Shown piece after piece: positions 43,202 to 53,421 of a stretch of DNA of 55,124 nucleotides. The notes under the pieces were generated by a model. The model searched no databases. It was given only the letters and a program-made list of their open reading frames with translations, and was not told the DNA's origin. Positions within the stretch are counted from its first letter, which is position 1; each line of letters begins with the position of its first letter. The translations under genes were made by a program, and so were the position numbers. Source of the stretch: Bacteroidales bacterium (GTDB lineage Bacteria > Bacteroidota > Bacteroidia > Bacteroidales > UBA932); NCBI GenBank assembly GCA_017477245.1, contig JAFUWY010000023.1, forward strand, positions 1 to 55,124, written 5' to 3'.

Positions 43202-43232
43202 CAAATATACGGAAAAATCCGCAAATCACAAA
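43202..43232 (-). promoter_or_regulatory. str operon promoter
   Basis: On the minus strand TTTG (43232-43229) is followed after 19 bp by TATATTTG (43209-43202). The start would fall near 43195, inside the hairpin of the upstream gene's terminator. Confidence 0.75.
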
Positions 43233-43247
43233 ATCTCAGCGCGATAA

Positions 43248-44891
43248 CTACCTGTAGTTGGCGAACTCGACGTCGGTCTGGGAACGCTTGTACAGGGCCT
43301 CGTCCTTCTCTTTGACGGCGTCGAGGTGGGCCTTGACGCCGGAGGCGCTGCCGCGGCGGGCGGCGATGATGGCCCGGAGGTACTCGGCCTTGGCGCAGTT
43401 GCACTTGATGGCGGCTTCGGCGGCATCGAGGTTGCCGGCGAGGATGTTGGCGACGGCGGCGTTCAGCCCGCCGTTGTCCTTGAGCTGGCGGGCGGCGGCG
43501 TCATAGTTGCCGTCCAGGATGTCGATCAGGCCGAGGTTGGCCTTGGCCTCCGGCGTGCCGGAGCGGCGGAAGTAGTCGGCGGCAGCCTTGCGGTCGCCCC
43601 GCTGCAGCTCCACGACACCGAGGGCGTTGAGCACGTCGGCATCCTGCTCCTTGATCTGCCTGAGCTGGCGGGCGGCGGCGTCGGGACGCTCGTCATCCAG
43701 GGCCAGGGCAGCGAGGTTGAAGCGGGCACGGTCGGAATCGAAGCGCTTGACGGCCTGCTCGTAGAGCTCAGCCTTGCGGGCCGGCTTCTCGGCGATGGAG
43801 GCCACGCGCAGGATACCTTCCTCGTCCAGGGCCTCGATGGCGCGGTTGGACAGCTCGACCAGCTCCTCGTCGGTGTAGTTCTGGTAGTCCACATCCGTGA
43901 TGAAACGGGCGCGGCGCAGCTCCGGGAAGACGTTCTTGTTGATCTCGGTGTAGACCTGGGACATGTTGCGGATCTCGCGCTCGCGCACGGCCGGGTCACT
44001 ATACATGGAAAGCACGCGCAGGATCAGGTCCTTGTCGGAGAGGTTGGACTTCTCGATGGCTTCCTTGAAGCCTTCCCAGTCCTGGCCGACGCTGCGGATC
44101 TCGATGTTGTCCGGAGTATCCTCGCCCGTGACCTTGCTCCAGGCCTCCTTGGCGGAGGCGGCACGCTGGTCGGAGAGCTTGGCGTTGTAGGCCTGGCCGC
44201 CTTCCGGGGAAGCGTAAGCGACCACGCGGGAGCCCTTCACGCTGTAGCGCGGGTCTGCGGCGATCGCCTCGAGGGCGGCCTGCAGCTCCTTGACGGACTG
44301 GGAGCGGAGCTCGTTGTTCTTGACCACGGAGGAGTTGTAGTCGTACATCACCTGGCCTTCGGCCTGCTGGTGGAGGACGGACTGGTAGGCATCCTGCTTG
44401 TAGCTGTAGGAGCCGTGCGGCTTGGCCAGCATCTGGGTCAGGATGGTGCCGTCGGCGACCTTCAGGGTCGGGATGGCGATGTCGCGGCCCTTGTAGTGGG
44501 CGACGCTGCGGAGCTCGAGGTGGGCGTTCTCGACGCCTTCCTCATAGGCGAAGTCCACGTGCTGGCGGACCGTGCCGCCGCTGGTGGGGACGACCTGGTA
44601 GTTGTCCAGGACCTTCTCGCCCTGGTAGTTGAAGGTGGGACCGACCTGCTCGCCGCCGGCATAGACCAGCACGGGGGTCACGTCGAGGGTGGCCTTGGGA
44701 TGGAAGTAGCCGGCCGGATACGTGACGGTGAGGTTGGCGGGAATCTTGTCACCCACCAGCGCAAGGATCTCCGGATCGCAGTCGATCAGGATGTTCTCCG
44801 CCAGTTTCATCTGTTCGGCACGGGAGCGGCCGCAGGAGGCGGCAGCGACGACCATGGCACAAAGGCCGATCAATCTGAAAATATTCTTCAT
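43248..44891 (-). CDS. OmpA-like / TPR lipoprotein
   Basis: The 547-residue envelope protein starts MKNIFRLIGLCAMVVAAASC (lipidated Cys about 20). Strand-rich segments occupy about 25-170. An OmpA-C-like region follows (about 185-270) with LQAALEAIAADPRYSVKGSR and VVAYASPEGGQAYNAKLSDQ, the usual peptidoglycan-binding fold. TPR-like helices fill the C-terminal half (RFNLAALALDDERPDAAARQ; ADVLNALGVVELQRGDRKAA). The role is probably structural; there is no close assignment. I use the ATG at 44891 because it opens the signal peptide. Confidence 0.8.
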   Translation of the reverse strand: MKNIFRLIGLCAMVVAAASCGRSRAEQMKLAENILIDCDPEILALVGDKIPANLTVTYPAGYFHPKATLDVTPVLVYAGGEQVGPTFNYQGEKVLDNYQVVPTSGGTVRQHVDFAYEEGVENAHLELRSVAHYKGRDIAIPTLKVADGTILTQMLAKPHGSYSYKQDAYQSVLHQQAEGQVMYDYNSSVVKNNELRSQSVKELQAALEAIAADPRYSVKGSRVVAYASPEGGQAYNAKLSDQRAASAKEAWSKVTGEDTPDNIEIRSVGQDWEGFKEAIEKSNLSDKDLILRVLSMYSDPAVREREIRNMSQVYTEINKNVFPELRRARFITDVDYQNYTDEELVELSNRAIEALDEEGILRVASIAEKPARKAELYEQAVKRFDSDRARFNLAALALDDERPDAAARQLRQIKEQDADVLNALGVVELQRGDRKAAADYFRRSGTPEAKANLGLIDILDGNYDAAARQLKDNGGLNAAVANILAGNLDAAEAAIKCNCAKAEYLRAIIAARRGSASGVKAHLDAVKEKDEALYKRSQTDVEFANYR

Positions 44892-44932
44892 TACTGAAAA
44901 CGGTTTTAATGGTGTTATCAATGTTCGAAACA

Positions 44933-44940
44933 CAAATATA
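44933..44940 (-). promoter_or_regulatory. -7 box of the OmpA/TPR lipoprotein gene
   Basis: On the minus strand TATATTTG (44940-44933) fits the consensus, about 40 nt before the ATG at 44891. It is divergent from the box at 44953. Confidence 0.5.
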
Positions 44941-44952
44941 AAGAAAAATCCT

Positions 44953-44960
44953 TAACTTTG
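44953..44960 (+). promoter_or_regulatory. -7 box of the sigma-54 activator gene
   Basis: TAACTTTG fits TAnnTTTG and ends 6 nt before the ATG at 44967, predicting a leaderless mRNA. Confidence 0.6.
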
Positions 44961-44966
44961 CTCACC

Positions 44967-46199
44967 ATGGAAATGCTAGAACTCCAGAGACTCAAAAATA
45001 AATTCGACATCATCGGCAACGACGCCGGCCTCAACCGCGCCCTGGAGACCGCCGTGGCCGTCGCCCCGACGGACCTGACGGTCCTGATCACGGGCGAGAG
45101 CGGCGTCGGCAAGGAGAACCTCCCGCAGATCATCCACCAGTACAGCCGGCGCCGCACCGGCAAGTACCTGGCCGTCAACTGCGGAGCCATCCCGGAAGGG
45201 ACGATCAACGCCGAGCTCTTCGGCCACGAGAAGGGAGCCTTCACCGGCGCCATCGGCGAGCGGAAAGGCTACTTCGAGGAGGCCGACGGCGGCACCCTCT
45301 TCCTCGACGAGATCGGCGAGCTGCCCAAGGAGACCCAGGCCCTGCTGCTGCGCGTCCTGCAAAACGGCGAGTTCATGAAGGTCGGCTCCTCCAAGGTGGA
45401 GAAGACCGACGTCCGCGTGATCGCCGCCACCAACGTCAACCTCGCCTACGCCGTGGCCACGGGCAAGTTCCGCGAGGACCTCTACTACCGCCTCACCGGC
45501 ATCCAGATCCAGATGCCCGCCCTGCGCGAGCGCAACAAGGACGACATCTACCTGCTGTTCCGCAAGTTCACCTCCGATTTCTCGGAGAAATACAACCTCT
45601 GCAAGGTCAGCCTCAGCCACGATGCCATCTCGCTGCTCACCGCCTACCGTTGGCCCGGCAACATCCGCCAGCTCAAGAACATCGCCGAGACGGTCACGGC
45701 CCTCGAATCCCGGCCCGTGACCCCGTCTTCCGAGCGCATCGAGATCGGCCCCGCCGCCCTGATGCGCTACCTGCCCGACGAGAAGGACTCGATGCTGCCC
45801 GCACCGGCCGGCCCCGCCCCCGCCGGCGGCGGCATGTCCGACAACGACAAGCAGATGATCGTCAAGGCCCTGCTCGACCTCAAGCAGGAAGTGGACCGGC
45901 TCAAGTCCATCGTGGAAGCCGGCCCGGGGGCGGCCCCGGCCACCGGCCCCGCCGCGCTGCCGCACTACATGGGCATCCCCCAGGAGAACGAGCCTGAGGA
46001 GCAGATGATCGAACCCGAGGCGGCCGCCGCATCCGTGCCCGAAGGGCTGTCCATGCGCAAGGCCGGCGACGAACTCATCGAGCGCGCGCTCGCCAAGCAC
46101 GGCGGCAAGGTCAAGCCCGCGGCCGCCGAACTGGGCATCTCCGAGCGCACGATCTACCGCAAGCTCGCGGAGTGGAAAGAAAAAGGCCGGAAACCATGA
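44967..46199 (+). CDS. Sigma-54-dependent transcriptional activator without receiver domain
   Basis: This is a 410-residue bacterial enhancer-binding protein. It has no N-terminal sensory domain. The AAA+ domain starts almost at once: Walker A VLITGESGVGKENL (near 38-51), the sigma-54 contact loop GAFTGA near residue 90, Walker B GGTLFLDEIGELP and the arginine-finger region FREDLYYRL. A Pro/Gly/Ala-rich linker (about 265-350) leads to a Fis-type helix-turn-helix (LAKHGGKVKPAAAELGISER, TIYRKLAEW). In Bacteroidetes it is commonly followed by lptE and secG, as here; its targets are unknown. ATGA overlap with lptE. Confidence 0.92.
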   Translation: MEMLELQRLKNKFDIIGNDAGLNRALETAVAVAPTDLTVLITGESGVGKENLPQIIHQYSRRRTGKYLAVNCGAIPEGTINAELFGHEKGAFTGAIGERKGYFEEADGGTLFLDEIGELPKETQALLLRVLQNGEFMKVGSSKVEKTDVRVIAATNVNLAYAVATGKFREDLYYRLTGIQIQMPALRERNKDDIYLLFRKFTSDFSEKYNLCKVSLSHDAISLLTAYRWPGNIRQLKNIAETVTALESRPVTPSSERIEIGPAALMRYLPDEKDSMLPAPAGPAPAGGGMSDNDKQMIVKALLDLKQEVDRLKSIVEAGPGAAPATGPAALPHYMGIPQENEPEEQMIEPEAAAASVPEGLSMRKAGDELIERALAKHGGKVKPAAAELGISERTIYRKLAEWKEKGRKP

Positions 46200-46705
46200 G
46201 ACCCTTCGCCCGCATCCTCGTCCTGCTGCTCGCCGCGCTCTCCCTGAGCGCGTGCGGCATCTACTCGTTCACGGGCACCTCCATCCAGAACGATGTCAAT
46301 TCCATCACGATCAATTACTTCGAGTATCGCGCCGAGAAGGTCAACCCGTCCCTGAGCAACGACCTCACCGAGGCCCTGCGCACCCGCTTCCGCCGCTCCA
46401 CGCGCCTGGAGCAGGTGGACCAGGACGGCGACCTCGAGATCACCGGCGAGATCACCGGCTACAGCGTCTCGGCCGCCGCCGTCACGGCGGACGAAGTCGC
46501 CGCGCGCAACCGCCTCACCGTCACGGTCCGGGTCAGCTTCACCAACCGCAAGCACTCCGAGGACGACTTCGAGAATCAAAGTTTCTCCGGCTACGCCGAA
46601 TACGACTCCATGAACTCCCTGGACTCCGTCGAATCGACCCTCTGCGCCGAGATCATCGACAAGATCGTCGAAGACATCTTCAACGCCACCGTAGCACAAT
46701 GGTAA
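46196..46705 (+). CDS. lptE: LptE family lipoprotein
   Basis: The 169-residue protein begins MRPFARILVLLLAALSLSAC, a lipoprotein signal with Cys 20, then GIYSFTGTSIQNDVNSITIN, typical of Bacteroidetes LptE-like (LptE/LPS-assembly) proteins. It should plug and assist LptD in moving LPS to the outer leaflet. It overlaps the activator gene by 4 bp and the next gene by 7 bp. Confidence 0.85.
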   Translation: MRPFARILVLLLAALSLSACGIYSFTGTSIQNDVNSITINYFEYRAEKVNPSLSNDLTEALRTRFRRSTRLEQVDQDGDLEITGEITGYSVSAAAVTADEVAARNRLTVTVRVSFTNRKHSEDDFENQSFSGYAEYDSMNSLDSVESTLCAEIIDKIVEDIFNATVAQW

Positions 46706-47280
46706 ACAACAAGATAGATATCCACAAGCTCACCCTCGAGGAGCTCTCCGGCGTGATCGGCCTGTACCCCTGGTACGGCGGTGCCCGGATGGAGCTCTGC
46801 CGGCGCATGTCCGGACTCGGGGCCCTGTCCGAAAGCCAGATCGCCGAGACGGCCCTGCACCTGGGCGAGCGCAGCATCCTCGCCGGCCTCCTCCGCTCGG
46901 GACGGGCCGTGGACTGCTCGGACCGCGACGCCCGCCGCCTCGTGGACGCCTTCATCCCGAAGGAAGAGCCCGAGGAGCCCCGCCGCCGCGTCTACGTGGC
47001 GGGCGGCGACTTCTTCTCCCAGGAGCAGTACGAAGGCGCCCGGCGCGACGCGGACAACCTCTTCCCCCGCTTCGCCGCGCAGGCCGCCGGGAGCGAACCC
47101 GCCGAAGGGCCGGGCGCGGACACCGACGGATTCTGCACCGAAACGCTCGCCCGGATCTACCTCGAACAGGGCTACCGGCAGGAGGCTTTGGACATTTATT
47201 CGAAACTAAGTTTGCGATATCCGGAAAAAAGTGTTTACTTTGCAGCCCTTATTGAGGAAATAAATAAAAAAGATAATTGA
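46699..47280 (+). CDS. Tetratricopeptide-like protein of the lptE-secG operon
   Basis: The 193-residue cytoplasmic-looking protein starts MVNNKIDIHKLTLEELSGVI, with the ATG at 46699 overlapping lptE by 7 bp. The C-terminal TLARIYLEQGYRQEALDIYS and KLSLRYPEKSVYFAALIEEI form one TPR-like hairpin. The middle is charged and disordered. Similar small proteins sit between lptE and secG in many Bacteroidetes; function unknown. Its 3' end contains the secG promoter. Confidence 0.75.
   Translation: MVNNKIDIHKLTLEELSGVIGLYPWYGGARMELCRRMSGLGALSESQIAETALHLGERSILAGLLRSGRAVDCSDRDARRLVDAFIPKEEPEEPRRRVYVAGGDFFSQEQYEGARRDADNLFPRFAAQAAGSEPAEGPGADTDGFCTETLARIYLEQGYRQEALDIYSKLSLRYPEKSVYFAALIEEINKKDN
47211..47242 (+). 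promoter_or_regulatory. secG promoter inside the preceding gene
   Basis: TTTG (47211-47214) and TTACTTTG (47235-47242) are 20 bp apart. secG could thus be transcribed separately, with a leader of about 33 nt. Confidence 0.6.
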
Positions 47281-47282
47281 TT

Positions 47283-47642
47283 ATGAATACACTGTTTGTG
47301 ATTTTGACCGTGCTCATCGTGCTTGCCGCCGCACTGCTCATCATCGTGGTGCTGCTGCAGAACGGCAAGGGAGAGGGACTGGCCAGCAACTTCGTGGCCG
47401 GCAACCAGACCTTCGGCGTCCGCCAGACCGCTGACATCCTCGAGAAGATCACCTGGGGCCTCGTGGCCTTCATCCTGGTCGTCGCCATCATCTCCTCCTT
47501 CACCACCGGTACCAACGGCACCGCCATCGACGTCACCGACCAGATCGAGAACGTCGCCGGCGACGAGCAGCCTGCCTTCCCTTCCGCTCCGATCCAGCAG
47601 GAAGCCCCGACCGCAGACCCGACCACCGCACCGGCAGAGTAG
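47283..47642 (+). CDS. secG: Protein translocase subunit SecG
   Basis: SecG assists the SecYE channel. The 119-residue protein has two membrane helices: LFVILTVLIVLAAALLIIVV followed by LLQNGKGEGLASNFVAGNQT, and WGLVAFILVVAIISSF. The conserved loop QNGKGEGL is present. A Pro/Ala/Thr-rich tail of about 40 residues follows. The start is the ATG at 47283, not the TTG at 47277. Confidence 0.93.
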   Translation: MNTLFVILTVLIVLAAALLIIVVLLQNGKGEGLASNFVAGNQTFGVRQTADILEKITWGLVAFILVVAIISSFTTGTNGTAIDVTDQIENVAGDEQPAFPSAPIQQEAPTADPTTAPAE

Positions 47643-47680
47643 TCTGACATTTTGTCACTGGCTCAACATTTGAGCGCAAG

Positions 47681-47713
47681 ATCGTCGGCCCACACAAGGG
47701 CCGGCGATTTTGA
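47681..47713 (+). terminator. Terminator after secG
   Basis: GATCGTCGGCCC pairs with GGGCCGGCGATT (one G-U) around 6 nt and is followed by TTTTG. It ends 3 nt before the clpB-like ATG, so it may also modulate that gene. Confidence 0.7.
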
Positions 47714-47715
47714 TT

Positions 47716-49767
<2,052 letters not shown>

Positions 49768-49787
49768 TCCCGGGGCGTTGCAGTTTT

Positions 49788-49835
49788 CGGGGGTTACTGC
49801 GGGGCGTTTTGCCCGCGGTAACCCCCGATTTTTTT
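49788..49835 (+). terminator. Terminator after the clpB-like gene
   Basis: TCGGGGGTTAC (49787-49797) pairs with GTAACCCCCGA in a long stem with an inner GGGC/GCCC helix and is followed by seven T. Confidence 0.9.
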
Positions 49836-49837
49836 AT

Positions 49838-49845
49838 TATATTTG
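49838..49845 (+). promoter_or_regulatory. -7 box of the esterase-lactonase operon
   Basis: TATATTTG fits the consensus and lies 22 nt before the ATG at 49868. No TTTG at ideal distance was found. Confidence 0.5.
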
Positions 49846-49867
49846 TAGAGATTAACCACCAACCGTT

Positions 49868-51268
49868 ATGTCGCTTCCCCTTTTCTTCCAGATCCTTGCG
49901 GTGGTGATGCCGCAGATCTTCTCCGACCACATGGTCCTGCAGCAGGGCCGCAACGTGCCCGTATGGGGCACGGCCGATCCCAAGGAACAGATCGTCGTCA
50001 CGCTGACCCCGGAAGCCGGGGCCAAGGCCGTCGCTACCGTCAAGGTCCGCGCCGACAAGGCCGGCGCCTGGCGCGTGGAGCTGCCCGCCGGGCAGGCCGA
50101 CGGCCAGGCCTACGTCCTGCAGGTCAAGGGCCGGAAGGAGACCCTCCGGTTCTCCGACGTCGTCTACGGCGAGGTATGGCTCGCCTCCGGACAGTCCAAC
50201 ATGGCCTATGAGATGCGCCGCAGCTGGCAGGCTCCGCCCCGCAAGGGCGAAGACCTGGCCACGGCCGAGCTCGGCAAGCCCGCCAACCCGCAGATCCGCG
50301 TCTACCTGAGCGGCAGCCGGCCGGCGCAGCGCGGCGTGCCGGCCCGCGACAGCTGGAAGATCGCGGACGGGGAGTCCCTCGCGCCCGTTTCCGCCGCAGG
50401 CTATTTCTTCGCCAAGAAGGTCCAGGAAGAGCTGGGCGTGCCCGTGGGGCTCATTTCCGCCGCCGTGGGCGGCTCCGCCATCGCCCAGTGGCTGCCGGGC
50501 GGCAACCTGGGCTCCCGCATGGTCGAGCCGCTGATGCCCTACGCGCTCGCCGGGTTCCTGTGGTACCAGGGCGAGACCGACCTGGCCCAGCGCAACGACC
50601 ACTACCAGGGTGACTATGAGCAGCTGATCGCCTTCTGGCGGGAAAGATTTGCGTCTCCGGACGCTCCCGCCTACAGCGTGATGCTCGCGCCGCACACTTT
50701 CTCCGACCGCATGCACCGGCAGTCCAAGGTCACGGCCGCCGCCCTGCCGCTCTTCTGGCAGACGCAGCTCCGCACCGAGAAGACGATTCCGAACAGCGCG
50801 CAGATCTATATTTCCGACCTGGTGGACAACCTCGAGGACATCCATCCTTCGTACAAGTGGTTCGTCGGCGAGCGTCTCGCCCGGGTCGCGCTGGTCCGCC
50901 ACTACGGGCGCACCGCCCTCGGCGAGTGGTGCGGGCCGCGGGCGGAGTCGCTCCGCGCCGAGGCGGACCCGGAGGGGCCCGGACGGCGCCTGGTGGTGAA
51001 GTTCAGCCACTGCGGCGAAGGCCTGAGCGGCCGCAGCAATTCCGTGGAGCCGCGCAGCATCGCCCGGCTCAAGTGGTTCGAGATCGCGGGCGCCGACGGC
51101 GTCTGGCACCAGGCTTTCGCGGACATCATCTCCAAGGACGAGGTGGCCGTCTACAACTCCGTGGTGCCGGCCCCCGTGGCCGTACGCTTCGCCTGGCGCG
51201 AGACCGCCCAGCCCAACCTGTTCAACGATGCCGGCCTGCCGGCCTATCCCTTCAAACTGAACCTGTAA
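49868..51268 (+). CDS. Sialate O-acetylesterase-like SGNH hydrolase
   Basis: The 466-residue protein matches the family that removes O-acetyl groups from sialic acids or other glycans. The N-terminal beta part (MPQIFSDHMVLQQGRNVPVW) is followed by the catalytic GEVWLASGQSNM, with the nucleophile serine near residue 110, LISAAVGGSAIAQWLPG, GFLWYQGETD and the catalytic NLEDIHPSYKWFVGERLARV (Asp-x-His). A weak hydrophobic N-terminus may serve as signal peptide. Stop and the next ATG are 3 bp apart, so it forms an operon with the lactonase-like gene. The real substrate is not known. Confidence 0.88.
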   Translation: MSLPLFFQILAVVMPQIFSDHMVLQQGRNVPVWGTADPKEQIVVTLTPEAGAKAVATVKVRADKAGAWRVELPAGQADGQAYVLQVKGRKETLRFSDVVYGEVWLASGQSNMAYEMRRSWQAPPRKGEDLATAELGKPANPQIRVYLSGSRPAQRGVPARDSWKIADGESLAPVSAAGYFFAKKVQEELGVPVGLISAAVGGSAIAQWLPGGNLGSRMVEPLMPYALAGFLWYQGETDLAQRNDHYQGDYEQLIAFWRERFASPDAPAYSVMLAPHTFSDRMHRQSKVTAAALPLFWQTQLRTEKTIPNSAQIYISDLVDNLEDIHPSYKWFVGERLARVALVRHYGRTALGEWCGPRAESLRAEADPEGPGRRLVVKFSHCGEGLSGRSNSVEPRSIARLKWFEIAGADGVWHQAFADIISKDEVAVYNSVVPAPVAVRFAWRETAQPNLFNDAGLPAYPFKLNL

Positions 51269-51271
51269 GCG

Positions 51272-52351
51272 ATGACCCGGAAATTCTGTCTGTTCGCCGC
51301 CCTGCTGCTGGCGGCGACGCTCCTGCGGGCCCAGGACCTGCGCCTGCTGGTCGGCACATTCACGGGGGACGGCACGGCCTCCGGCGCCTGGCTATGGCGC
51401 TTCGACCCGGCCACCGGCGCCAGCGCGGAGCTGGACTTCGCCGCGGCGGCCAACCCGGCCTTCATCATCCCGTCGGCGGACCGCACGCGCGCCTGGTCCG
51501 TGTGCGAGTTCAACGACGGCCGGCAGGGCGCCTACGCCTATACGCTGGGGCCGGACCGGCTCGAACTGATCAACTACCAGCCGGCCACCCCCGACGGCAA
51601 GGGTAGCGGGAATCCCTGCAATATCTTATATTTCAACGGATTCATCTTCACGGCCGATTATTTCGGCGGCACCGTCACCCTGTATCCCGTCCAGGCTGAC
51701 GGCAGCCTCGGGCCGATGCGGCGCAACTTCTATTTCGGGCCGGAGTCCCGGATGCACTGCTGCCGCCTCTCGCCCGACGGGCGCTGGATCTTCGCCTCCG
51801 ACCTGGGATGCGACGCCATCCGGCGCTTCCCGGTGCTCCCTTCCGGCGAGATTCCGGTCGGCGAGCCGGACATCGCCTACCGGGCCACGCCGGGCAGCGG
51901 GCCGCGCCACTTCGTATTCAGCGCGGACGGGCGCTTCTGCTACCTGCTGGGCGAACTGGGTGACACGCTGACCGTGCTGCGCTATGAGGACGGCACGCTG
52001 ACCCCGGTCCAGGAGCTCAAGGCCTACCGCGGGCGCGGCAAAGGCAGCGCCGACGTCCACCTCAGCCCGGACGGGCGCTTCCTCTACACCAGCCACCGGC
52101 TGCGCGGCGAGGGCATCGCCATCTTCGCCGTGGATCCGCAGGACGGCACGGTGCGCCGCGCGGGCTTCCAGCCCACCGGGCGGCATCCGCGCAACTTCGT
52201 CCTCTCGCCGGACGGCCGCTGGCTGCTCTGCGCCTGCCGTGACGACAACGCCATCGAAGTCTACGCGCGCGACGTCGCCACCGGCGCCCTGACGCTGAAA
52301 AAAGACAGGACGATCCGGGTGAACCATCCTGTCTGTCTGCAACTGTTCTGA
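51272..52351 (+). CDS. Lactonase-family beta-propeller protein, exported
   Basis: The 359-residue protein has a signal peptide (MTRKFCLFAALLLAATLLRA) and repeated blades of the 7-bladed propeller of 6-phosphogluconolactonase-like proteins: LRLLVGTFTGDG, GPMRRNFYFGPESRMHCCRL, SPDGRWIFASDLGCDAIRRF, GSGPRHFVFSADGRFCYLLG and GRHPRNFVLSPDGRWLLCAC. Because it is exported, it probably acts on an extracytoplasmic sugar lactone, or only binds. It is the second gene of a two-gene operon. Confidence 0.87.
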   Translation: MTRKFCLFAALLLAATLLRAQDLRLLVGTFTGDGTASGAWLWRFDPATGASAELDFAAAANPAFIIPSADRTRAWSVCEFNDGRQGAYAYTLGPDRLELINYQPATPDGKGSGNPCNILYFNGFIFTADYFGGTVTLYPVQADGSLGPMRRNFYFGPESRMHCCRLSPDGRWIFASDLGCDAIRRFPVLPSGEIPVGEPDIAYRATPGSGPRHFVFSADGRFCYLLGELGDTLTVLRYEDGTLTPVQELKAYRGRGKGSADVHLSPDGRFLYTSHRLRGEGIAIFAVDPQDGTVRRAGFQPTGRHPRNFVLSPDGRWLLCACRDDNAIEVYARDVATGALTLKKDRTIRVNHPVCLQLF

Positions 52352-52385
52352 GAAGCCGCCCCGCGGCCTTCGCCGCGCAGCGCGG

Positions 52386-53027
52386 CTACTCGCCGCAATA
52401 GCCGACCGTCTGGCCGAGCACAGCCACCAGGGACGGCTTGATGCCGAGGGTCTCGACGAGCTTCTGCTGGTCCCAGCCGCCGCGGGCGCGGCTGCCGATG
52501 CCTGCGTTGGCGCAGGCCAGGTAGACGTTCTGGGACACATAGCCCACGTCCACATAGGACACGGTGGCAGCTCCGCCGCCGGCCGGGTTCTCGCCCTTCG
52601 TCTTGTCGGTGTCCGCGAAGAACACCAGGTTCAGCGCGGCGTTCGCCGCCTCGCCGCGGCCGGACAGGGTCCGGTAGTCCCCTTCCTTGACCAGGTCGAG
52701 AGTGTGGTTCTTGTAATTGTAGTAGTAGACGCCCGTCTTGAAGAAGGCGTACACCTCTATCTCCTGCCGGTTGGAGCCGGTCGGGGAAGTGCGCTTGCCG
52801 TCGGGACGGTTCACGCCCACGGCGGCCCAGAGGATGTTGGAGAGATCCTGCAGGGGGATCTCCTTGTCCGTAAAACCGGAAGAAGACTTGCGCTCCTTGA
52901 GCGCCTGCATGAGGGTCATGCCTTCGTTGTAGGAAGGCTCGAGCAGTTGGATGGTCTTGGGTGCCTTCTGGGCACAGGCGGACAGGCTCAGAAGCGCCAC
53001 CGCCAGGAGGGTACAGATTCGTTTCAT
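52386..53027 (-). CDS. Nitroreductase-like (SagB-type) lipoprotein
   Basis: The 213-residue protein has a lipoprotein signal (MKRICTLLAVALLSLSACAQ) and a nitroreductase-fold flavin domain: LMQALKERKSSSGFTDKEIP, LSNILWAAVGVNRPDGKRTS and VGYVSQNVYLACANAGIGSR. Similar exported proteins are annotated as SagB/ThcOx-type dehydrogenases; no peptide-modification genes are nearby, so a redox role in the envelope is only inferred. The ATG at 53027 opens the signal peptide and lies 5 nt after a -7 box. It converges with the lactonase-like gene. Confidence 0.83.
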   Translation of the reverse strand: MKRICTLLAVALLSLSACAQKAPKTIQLLEPSYNEGMTLMQALKERKSSSGFTDKEIPLQDLSNILWAAVGVNRPDGKRTSPTGSNRQEIEVYAFFKTGVYYYNYKNHTLDLVKEGDYRTLSGRGEAANAALNLVFFADTDKTKGENPAGGGAATVSYVDVGYVSQNVYLACANAGIGSRARGGWDQQKLVETLGIKPSLVAVLGQTVGYCGE

Positions 53028-53031
53028 GCAA

Positions 53032-53039
53032 CAAATATA
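53032..53039 (-). promoter_or_regulatory. -7 box of the nitroreductase-like gene
   Basis: On the minus strand TATATTTG (53039-53032) ends 4 nt before the ATG at 53027, again predicting a leaderless mRNA. Confidence 0.55.
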
Positions 53040-53189
53040 ACGAATAATTCCCAAGTTACGCCCTCCCGCACCCGGCATCCGGCCGGCGGGGAGACCTCCC
53101 GCCGGCGCCCGCCCGGGGCGCGCCATCTCCCGTTCCTCGGCCCGGATTGCCCCCAAAAGGCCCGCAAACCTCAAAAAAGTCAAAAAAAT

Positions 53190-53220
53190 TTTGGTGTTTC
53201 AAAAAATGTCTCTATCTTTG
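53190..53220 (+). promoter_or_regulatory. tRNA-Gly promoter
   Basis: TTTG (53190-53193) is followed after 19 bp by TATCTTTG (53213-53220), a full-consensus promoter 29 bp before the tRNA. Confidence 0.8.
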
Positions 53221-53248
53221 TGGTCCCAACGCTAAGCAATAAGGTTTT

Positions 53249-53321
53249 GCGGAAATAGCTCAGTTGGTAGAGCGCAACCTTGCCAAGGTTGAGGTCGCGG
53301 GTCCGAGCCCCGTTTTCCGCT
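53249..53321 (+). tRNA. tRNA-Gly (anticodon GCC)
   Basis: This is a 73-nt cloverleaf: acceptor GCGGAAA/TTTCCGC, D arm AGCTCAGTTGGTAGAGC, anticodon stem CAACC/GGTTG with loop TTGCCAA giving GCC, T arm GGGTCCGAGCCCC, discriminator T, CCA not encoded. Confidence 0.96.
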
Positions 53322-53421
53322 CAAAGTCAAGCAGTTAGCCATCAGAATCACTCTGGTGGCTTTCTTGTTTTATAGGCCCGACCCGTTCCCGCGCCCCAAA
53401 CAACTCTTTCCCCCTCCGTCA

